A stretch of DNA of 64,000 bases from Carpediemonas membranifera (taxonomy: Eukaryota; Fornicata). Both the position numbers and the translations under genes were made by a program. Shown here one piece after another: positions 57,459 to 64,000 of this stretch. The stretch lies in contig JAHDYR010000005.1 in NCBI GenBank assembly GCA_019828565.1, positions 744,001 through 808,000 on the forward strand. The letters are read 5' to 3'. The notes below the pieces were generated by a model. The model saw nothing but the letters and a program-made list of their open reading frames with translations. It was not told the DNA's origin and searched no databases. The stretch's first letter is position 1; the number at the start of each line of letters is the position of its first letter.

Positions 57459-60400
57459 ATGTCGTCGTCGGACGGTGGTTCCTTGCATGAAACCACGGGA
57501 TCATGTGGTTCGCGATCATCAGGAGCATCCTCCGGAGCCTCAACGACAGCGGGTCTCGGGAAGGCGATGCAATTCACCCAGACAGTGTTCCAGCTCAACC
57601 ACCTGACCACCACGCCCAACAAGCTATTCACGATGCTCACTATATGCTTACTGGTGCTAGACTGGCTCCAGATCGCCTCCTTTGCGACCGATCAGAGCCT
57701 CCTCCAGTCAACGATCATCGGCGTCGATATCTCCCTTGTCCAGAGCGGACTGGCCCACACCCGTGTCGGCTGGCTGATGGACCTCATCGGATCAAACGGC
57801 CTACTCGTGCTTGGCACAGTCATCCTGCTGTTCTTCGCCATCTTCTTCACGGTCTGTTTCTTCACGTCAAGAGCGATCCAACGCAACCAGCCCCCCAACA
57901 TCACGCTCGTACGCTTCATCCGGGTGACCCTCATCCTCACCAACACTGCCGGCTTCATCCCCATCTTCTCCGTCATTGTGCAGCTTATCATCACGTACGC
58001 CAGCCAGGTGATTGACAACGGGTTCGACATCCTCAGCCTCATCGTCGTCATCGTGTTCACCACACTTGCCGTGACGATCGCTACCCAGGTCGTGTTCTCG
58101 ACGCTGATCTCCTTCCCAAACACGCTGACGAGCAAGAATCCGCTCGCCCGGATGCACTCCCGGGTCGACATCGTCTACTTGATCGCCAAGATCATCACTG
58201 TCACGATGTACCAGATCAGCTTCTTCACGGACCGCCCGACCGTCCTGGCGGTCTGGATGGGTGTCTTTGTCACGGTGACCATGCTCGCATACACCGTCTT
58301 CCTGCCGTACTACAACATCCTCACCACCGTCGTGCGGGTGACCGCCCTCTACCTCATCCTCGTCCTCATCAGCCTCTCATTCTCATGGACTGCTGCCATT
58401 ATCCTGCTCGCCATGACTCCACTGACTCTGGCCCTGCCGGTTGCTTCATTCTACGCCACCGAGGGCCCCATGATCTTTTTTAGGAACAGGATGCGCCAGA
58501 TCGTCGGGGACGACATCTATGAATCCGAGACCGTCGATGATCTGATGCATACCGTGACGCGTGTGCCACTCATCTTCCCGTATCAGGCTGAGATTGCGGT
58601 CAGGTATCATGTCTGGAAGATTCAGTATATCCAGCGCCGAATCAAGAAGATCGAGAGCGAGGCCCCGATCTCTCTGCTCGAATTCAATGGTGCGGTCGAG
58701 AACGACGGCGAGTTCAATTTCCGTGCCATGCCCCAAGACGTCAGGACCCGCTACACCCAGCTCGTCGAGGAGGCCAACCGCGAGGTAGCCTTTGTCATCC
58801 GTCTCTACCAGGCCATGCTCAGTCGGTGGCGGACGCGCCCCTTCCCCCGGATGGCGTTCATCCACTTCGTCGCCTGTTTCAGACCCAATTCGCTGCCAAA
58901 TGCTATCAACGGAGCCCACCAGATCTGGGCGAAGACCCTCTCGATAGATAACCAGTATTTCGCGTTCGTCTGCAACAAGTACTCGACCAGCCTTCAGGGA
59001 AGCTCGTCCATAATGGATCGCCTAGAGGCCCAGCGGAACCTCAACATTATCAACAAGTGCCAGAAGCAGCTGGCGGACCAGCTCTCCCGCTTCTGGGTGC
59101 TCGTTGCCCAGCAGCGGACCCACGCGATGACCCTCCCCCGCCTGAACACGTTCGTCAAGACCATCAACGACATACAGGCCAAGATGGTCAGTACGGAGAA
59201 GCTGTACGCCAAGATGCTCCGTGATCCAACCCCCCGGCTGCTGCGGGCGTACAGCAACTTCGTCGCCCTGTTCTATCGACAGGAAGTGTGTGGCGAGTAC
59301 CTCAAGGAGCTTGAGAGCACGGCGGACGAGATCGAGGTCGTTCACATGAATTCGAACGGCGACATCGTCCGTAAGAAACGCATTGGCCGGGTGACCATGT
59401 TCGAGGCCAAGACCAAGACGGCCTCCTTCGTCTCGCTCCACATCCGCGCTTTCCTCTCCATCGTCCTCATCGCCGCCCTGTTCGCCGTCTCCATCCTCGT
59501 CACGGTCGTCTCCCTCAAAATGTGCTCGTTCGTCACTTGGCAGCTCATCACGGCCTCCGGGGTCGGTTCATGCCTCCACCTCATCAGCATGGCGCTGTCA
59601 ACCCTCCGCGGCACCGGCAGCCCGGTCTACCTCGTCTCTGCAATCCAGTGCACCGGCCCGCTGTGGCAGGCGATCGCCCAGGAGGTCACCGAGCTCTACG
59701 TACAGGCGACGCTCAAGCCGTACTACGGCGTCAGCATCCCCATCTACCTGTCTAACAGCCTGGAGGGTGCGTCAGAGGACCCGTACGCCATTTTTGACAC
59801 GGTCGACGAGGGCTTCTACTCGAAGGTCTCCCACGAGTCCATCAAGTACATGTCCCAGGTCTTCTATCACATCACGGACTTCTTCAACGCCGAGACGATC
59901 GCCGTGATGGACTTCGAGGGCGGGGTGACCAACGGGACGCACACGGACTCCCTGTACAACTTTATCACGAACGCCATCAGCATCGCAGATAACGTGGGCA
60001 CCTGTTTTGTCAGATCTGACGCAGCCGACATCATCGCCGACTGCACTGACGGCATTACAGACGATCTCTACTCGATCGAGTACACGATCACCGAGTACGC
60101 CATGGACGGCCTGTTCAACGTGATCGACCAGGTCTACACGATCACACAAATGTTCCTCACCATCGAGTTGCTCGTCTTCATCATCGTCTTCGTGCTCTTC
60201 GTCAGCCTCTTCCTCTTTGTGGCGACAACCCTGTACGTCCTACCGCTGACCCAAGGCCTTGACTTCACCGTCACCCTCATCCAGCTCTTCACCAAGATCC
60301 CCAGCGTCACAGTCGACGAGATCATCGCGGACTTCCACAAGAAGAAGGTCCAGCGGCGCCAGCTGGCGATGGACACCCACCGCGAGTCGTTCACGGACCT

Positions 60401-61847
60401 CAACGCCATGAGCGAGCGTCAGAGTATCGTCGATGACACGTTTGAACTCATCAACGACAACAGCCAGCTCCAGCCGGTCCCAGTACCCAAGGCGGAGTCG
60501 CCCCAGAGCGATGGAGCGCTCAGCAGCGACAGCCAGAAGCACAGCGTGAACTTTAACCTCAAGACGCAGCTCCTCTCCACCGGCGGCGAGTTCGCCAAGC
60601 GTGTCGCTGCGAACCAGGAGGCCATGCCTCAAGCTCTGCCCCCTCAGGCGCCCGAGGACATCGAGGCCGAGTCCGTCGACTCCATGTACAGTTACGACAC
60701 GGACGACAACAACAGCGAGGCCAGGGCCATCAGGGACATCATCAGCGAGGCAGAGTCGAACGAAGTTTCGATTGACGAGGACGAGGTCGCCCAGCTCGAG
60801 CTCCAGGACGTCACCGGCCCGACGCCCGCCGAGTCGACCGACAGCGACAGCGACGCCTCCCATGCGAGTGAGAAGAGCGGTGTCCGGCAGAACCTGGCGA
60901 CCCGCATCAACCGGAAGACGATCCAGGCGACCGCGGCCATCCGGGAGATCCCGTTCCTATTCATCTGGCTCGTCCTGTTCGCCGCGGTTTTCCTGGGCAT
61001 GACCATGTACGCGGTCTACAACACGGGGGACGTCACCCAGACCGCCCATTCCATGTTCGTCCACTACCGCGGCCTGTCAACCCTCGCCCGGGCAAACCAG
61101 TTCATCGCATCGTCAGCATGGGAAGACCTCAGCCCTGCCGTCATGAACACCACCGTCGCTACCGACTCCTTGTCGGGCCGTGTGATGGACGTCCTCGACT
61201 CTGTCAGCCCCTTCCTCAGCGGGTCGAAGGATGGCCAGGTCAAGGCGATCACTGACAGGGCGTGGGAGCTCTCCAACTATCCTGGCGTTGTCAAGATTCT
61301 CACTGAGGGCATCCTTGACATCCTGGCGGGCGACCACTGGGCAGAGGGACTGTACAGCGACGCCATCGACTTCACACTACATGGTGACAGCTGTCTCCGC
61401 CTTAACCCCGACTCTTGCGAGCTCGAACGACCTTCAGAGTCGTTCAACGGCCTCCAGGCATTTCTCCCTGTGTACATAGCACACGTGGATGTCTCGATCA
61501 CCGAGCTGAAGTCGGGCCTGCTCATGGGCCCAAGCCAGACCTTCATCAACGAGACCCAACCCCTCGACATGCTCGGTGGCAGCTTCTCTCTCCAGCTGAG
61601 CCTCCGCAGCCGCTTCATCGACCTGATCGACCAGACGCAGACGAACGTCCTCGTCTTCTTCGGCGTCTTTGTCGTGTTGTTGGCCGTTTTCTACTTCTTC
61701 TACCTCTACAAGGCCATCGTGAACCTCTCCAAGGTGCGGCAGCAGTTCGCCCTGACCTTCCACAGCCTGCCCCGAGCTGGGATACCGACGGAGGTCGTTG
61801 AGGCGTTCCTTGAGCTATTCCCGGACGATGAGGTGCTGGATGCTTGA
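57459..61847 (+). CDS. large TmcB-like multi-pass membrane protein
   Basis: The 1462-residue protein begins with a Ser/Gly-rich cytoplasmic segment, followed by about eight membrane helices between residues 55 and 340. A long soluble helical region (about 350-640) contains RNLNIINKCQKQLADQLSRFW and LRDPTPRLLRAYSNFVALF, the kind of repeat seen in tiny-macrocysts (TmcB/TmcC) proteins of protists. More helices follow at about 655-680 and 890-930, an acidic low-complexity stretch lies at about 1000-1130, and two late helices flank a loop with several potential N-glycosylation sites. Family members are often sensor or channel-like proteins; the function here is not established. Confidence 0.7.
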   Translation: MSSSDGGSLHETTGSCGSRSSGASSGASTTAGLGKAMQFTQTVFQLNHLTTTPNKLFTMLTICLLVLDWLQIASFATDQSLLQSTIIGVDISLVQSGLAHTRVGWLMDLIGSNGLLVLGTVILLFFAIFFTVCFFTSRAIQRNQPPNITLVRFIRVTLILTNTAGFIPIFSVIVQLIITYASQVIDNGFDILSLIVVIVFTTLAVTIATQVVFSTLISFPNTLTSKNPLARMHSRVDIVYLIAKIITVTMYQISFFTDRPTVLAVWMGVFVTVTMLAYTVFLPYYNILTTVVRVTALYLILVLISLSFSWTAAIILLAMTPLTLALPVASFYATEGPMIFFRNRMRQIVGDDIYESETVDDLMHTVTRVPLIFPYQAEIAVRYHVWKIQYIQRRIKKIESEAPISLLEFNGAVENDGEFNFRAMPQDVRTRYTQLVEEANREVAFVIRLYQAMLSRWRTRPFPRMAFIHFVACFRPNSLPNAINGAHQIWAKTLSIDNQYFAFVCNKYSTSLQGSSSIMDRLEAQRNLNIINKCQKQLADQLSRFWVLVAQQRTHAMTLPRLNTFVKTINDIQAKMVSTEKLYAKMLRDPTPRLLRAYSNFVALFYRQEVCGEYLKELESTADEIEVVHMNSNGDIVRKKRIGRVTMFEAKTKTASFVSLHIRAFLSIVLIAALFAVSILVTVVSLKMCSFVTWQLITASGVGSCLHLISMALSTLRGTGSPVYLVSAIQCTGPLWQAIAQEVTELYVQATLKPYYGVSIPIYLSNSLEGASEDPYAIFDTVDEGFYSKVSHESIKYMSQVFYHITDFFNAETIAVMDFEGGVTNGTHTDSLYNFITNAISIADNVGTCFVRSDAADIIADCTDGITDDLYSIEYTITEYAMDGLFNVIDQVYTITQMFLTIELLVFIIVFVLFVSLFLFVATTLYVLPLTQGLDFTVTLIQLFTKIPSVTVDEIIADFHKKKVQRRQLAMDTHRESFTDLNAMSERQSIVDDTFELINDNSQLQPVPVPKAESPQSDGALSSDSQKHSVNFNLKTQLLSTGGEFAKRVAANQEAMPQALPPQAPEDIEAESVDSMYSYDTDDNNSEARAIRDIISEAESNEVSIDEDEVAQLELQDVTGPTPAESTDSDSDASHASEKSGVRQNLATRINRKTIQATAAIREIPFLFIWLVLFAAVFLGMTMYAVYNTGDVTQTAHSMFVHYRGLSTLARANQFIASSAWEDLSPAVMNTTVATDSLSGRVMDVLDSVSPFLSGSKDGQVKAITDRAWELSNYPGVVKILTEGILDILAGDHWAEGLYSDAIDFTLHGDSCLRLNPDSCELERPSESFNGLQAFLPVYIAHVDVSITELKSGLLMGPSQTFINETQPLDMLGGSFSLQLSLRSRFIDLIDQTQTNVLVFFGVFVVLLAVFYFFYLYKAIVNLSKVRQQFALTFHSLPRAGIPTEVVEAFLELFPDDEVLDA

Positions 61848-61929
61848 TATAACGATAGTAAAATGTTTATGGGTCAAATACCGTGCATGCTGTGCAATCT
61901 GAGACAAAGATACGAACAAACAGCGCAGC

Positions 61930-64000
61930 TTACACCACATGCATGCTGCTGATGAGAAGGCCGCGGCCGGCGGGCCCAGCGATCTCCCATGAGACCCGCG
62001 CGGCAACGGGGAACTGCAAGCGGTGGAGGACCACGCCGAAGTCGACCATGACAGAGGGCCACAAGTCGGTGTTCTTCACGTCAACGCCGAAGGATGAGGC
62101 CAGACGGAGAACGATGCCTGCGGCGATCGTGTAGCCCTGCTGGTAGAGATCCTTGGCAAGGCCAAGCCAGCAGGCCGACCCCAAGGAGGAGGGGTCGAAT
62201 GATGTGATCAAATGCTCCACCACGGGGTGGCCTAGCCACCCACTAAGCTGCCCCAGCGTGTGCAGGCACCCAGCGAGCGTCTCTGCCTCCTCCCACCGGG
62301 CGGCATCGATGGTCGTGGTCCAGAGTTGCCCGTCGGGCGACAGGGCGGTGAGGTCGGCCCCGAGCATGCTGGCGAGGGTGACCGCCTCAACCGAGATGAT
62401 GTCCGTCTGTTCGGGCACCTGCATGGCGGCCAACGACCCCGACAGCCTCGCCAGGCTGCTCCTCTCGTCCTTATACTGCCTTGGCGACAGCGTTGTGTGG
62501 ACCAGCGGCACGGGGTTGGCCAGCACGACCCCGGTCACGGTGACCGCGTCCTCGGTCTCCTGCGGTATCAGCATGAGTCGCGATGAGAGCAGGATAAGAC
62601 ACTTGGAGCGGTCGGGCAGGGCCAGGAAGGCTGGGGTAGCGATCGTGGCGTGGCTTTGAAGCACGGACGAGACGGGGTAGGGGGAGATGGGCCCGTTGGA
62701 CAGCTCGAGGTGCAGGTCGAAGAGCTTGACCGTACCGTTGCTCATGAGCGTCACCGGCAGACCGTCGTGCCAGCTGATCCAGCGCACGGCGAAGCCGGTC
62801 CGCTTGACAACGTCGGGGATGCTGGTCACTGTGAATGTGATCGGGCGCTCTGGGGTGGGTAGCTTTGGGGCATAGGGGCTCGAGACCGCACGCCGACTGA
62901 GTGAAGTCAGGTGACTGCTGACCGACGAGAAGGACGACGAGCGGGACCTGCCCGGCGACCCGATGGTTTCCGTCTGGGCCTGCAGGGCTAGCAGCGTGGC
63001 GTCACCACCTTTACGGACCACAGCGATGCGGTGCCCGCGGAGACGGTTGGGTCCTTGCGCCGGGAACGCTTGGATCGACAGCACAGCCCCCCCGCCGCGG
63101 CAGATCTGGGCGAGGGTCAACAGGTTGAGGTCCGCCGCGAAGATCGAGCCGGCGTCATTGGCGAAGACGGCGAGAGTGCCGAGCCAGACGAGGCCAGTCG
63201 CCCCCGAGTCTATGATGGGCGGATGAATCCCTCCGAACGAGACGCCGACGCCGCCGGTGACGCTGGCCATCTGAAGACAGGAGTTGGCGTACATGAGCAG
63301 GAACACAGGGGGGTGGGGTGTGTGGAAGCGGTGTGTCTCCCCCACCGTCGACAGCACGAAGTCCATGCCCCGCGACGTGGCCATACCCCAGGAGACGTCG
63401 ACAATGGGTCGGGGCGAGGTCGCGGTGACGGGGGCGGAGGAGAGCTTGCCGTTGAGCCAGACCAGCAGCGTGCGGGTGTAGTAGAGCAGCAAGTGGCCGC
63501 CGGGGGACGAGCGGATGTGGGGAGTATCGGATACGATATCGGACCAAATCTCGGAATATTTGCCTGTGAATGGGTCGATCTCCAGAAGCCTGCAGTCAAG
63601 CTGGTTCGTCTGCTTCTTGACCGTCTCACATGACAGCACGACGACGCTAGTGCCGACCCACCGGGCCGCAGTGACTGTGCAGGGCAGCATGTGGTGCTTT
63701 GCAACACGCGATGCACGCTTCATGACCGTTACCAGCAGGAGTTCCTTGCCAACCACGTACGCGATACCCCCAGTGTCGCCACACAGTATGATTGAGCTCG
63801 GGGGAGCTGGGATGATCTCCGTCGAGGCTGCAGCGAACAGCGACAGGTCCCCTGCGGTGTTGAGCGACCAGGCTGTGACCCGGCCATCACTGCTGGCCGT
63901 AACCAGCTCTGACGTACGTCGGCTGAGCACCGTGCAGACGATAGGCACAGAGTTGGGGCGGGTGAGCGGGACACGCTGGGCAGCGTCAACCACGGTAAAC
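61930..64000 (-). CDS. WD40-repeat protein, 5' part outside the window
   Basis: The frame is open to the right window edge without a convincing ATG (the first M-like codon at 63991-63993 is GTG), so the gene starts beyond the window. At least 687 residues are visible. Near the start RRTSELVTASSDGRVTAWSL is a clear WD40 repeat, and weaker propeller strands follow to about residue 500. The C-terminal 150 residues are helical (EEAETLAGCLHTLGQLSGWL). A WDR11-like trafficking protein is one possibility, but the evidence is thin. Only 82 bp separate it from the convergent TmcB-like gene. Confidence 0.7.
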   Translation of the reverse strand, partial: FTVVDAAQRVPLTRPNSVPIVCTVLSRRTSELVTASSDGRVTAWSLNTAGDLSLFAAASTEIIPAPPSSIILCGDTGGIAYVVGKELLLVTVMKRASRVAKHHMLPCTVTAARWVGTSVVVLSCETVKKQTNQLDCRLLEIDPFTGKYSEIWSDIVSDTPHIRSSPGGHLLLYYTRTLLVWLNGKLSSAPVTATSPRPIVDVSWGMATSRGMDFVLSTVGETHRFHTPHPPVFLLMYANSCLQMASVTGGVGVSFGGIHPPIIDSGATGLVWLGTLAVFANDAGSIFAADLNLLTLAQICRGGGAVLSIQAFPAQGPNRLRGHRIAVVRKGGDATLLALQAQTETIGSPGRSRSSSFSSVSSHLTSLSRRAVSSPYAPKLPTPERPITFTVTSIPDVVKRTGFAVRWISWHDGLPVTLMSNGTVKLFDLHLELSNGPISPYPVSSVLQSHATIATPAFLALPDRSKCLILLSSRLMLIPQETEDAVTVTGVVLANPVPLVHTTLSPRQYKDERSSLARLSGSLAAMQVPEQTDIISVEAVTLASMLGADLTALSPDGQLWTTTIDAARWEEAETLAGCLHTLGQLSGWLGHPVVEHLITSFDPSSLGSACWLGLAKDLYQQGYTIAAGIVLRLASSFGVDVKNTDLWPSVMVDFGVVLHRLQFPVAARVSWEIAGPAGRGLLISSMHVV

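Overview
The window is nuclear DNA of a microbial eukaryote with a compact, gene-dense, GC-rich and nearly intron-free genome. The evidence is the gene content: a cellular RNA-dependent RNA polymerase, a Rab5-type GTPase, BEACH/WD40 and tomosyn-like trafficking proteins, a tandem adenylyl cyclase, CPSF160, ribosomal protein S15a, cytosolic Hsp70 and a tRNA-Gln. Long uninterrupted reading frames sit on both strands with gaps of only a few hundred bases. A free-living protist such as a metamonad flagellate would fit, but that placement is inference; nothing in the sequence names the species.

Positions 1-12832 are a retrotransposon nest three layers deep. The oldest layer is a chromodomain frame on the + strand (about 934-1186, resuming at 12774-12832). 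Element A, a Ty3/gypsy chromovirus on the - strand, is inserted in it (1187-12769, 53-bp LTRs, 4-bp target duplication ccct). Element B, a second Ty3/gypsy element on the + strand, is inserted in the gag of element A (5273-11921, 145-bp LTRs, 4-bp duplication cggc). Element B is now a tandem array of four LTRs and three bodies, each body truncated inside reverse transcriptase.

Positions 13.9-17.4 kb hold two head-to-head RCC1-repeat paralogues, the left one broken by frameshifts. Next come a fusion of a SANT-like domain, an RNA-dependent RNA polymerase, a putative zinc ribbon and an RNase H (17392-20913, -), a tomosyn-like WD40/R-SNARE protein, a multi-pass membrane protein, a FAN-like BEACH protein and a Rab5-like GTPase. 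These are followed by RPS15A (its start codon is missing unless a tiny intron is spliced) and a TPR protein.

Positions 31067-36374 form a large palindrome: two 2304-bp inverted arms, each carrying Hsp70 with its own single-base frameshift, around a 700-bp spacer that holds tRNA-Gln(UUG). To the right are an adenylyl cyclase whose two catalytic domains have swapped roles, a giant tail-anchored coiled-coil protein built of 32- and 14-residue repeats, small membrane proteins, a secreted RCC1-repeat receptor-like protein and a Frag1/DRAM-type protein. The last genes are CPSF160, two small reading frames, a large TmcB-like membrane protein and a WD40 protein that runs off the right edge.

Nearly every broken reading frame lies in duplicated or repetitive DNA and turns on one base in a short G or C run. 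Consensus error in regions that are hard to polish is therefore a real alternative to gene decay. The multi-frameshift RCC1 copy and the truncated element B bodies are better candidates for true decay.
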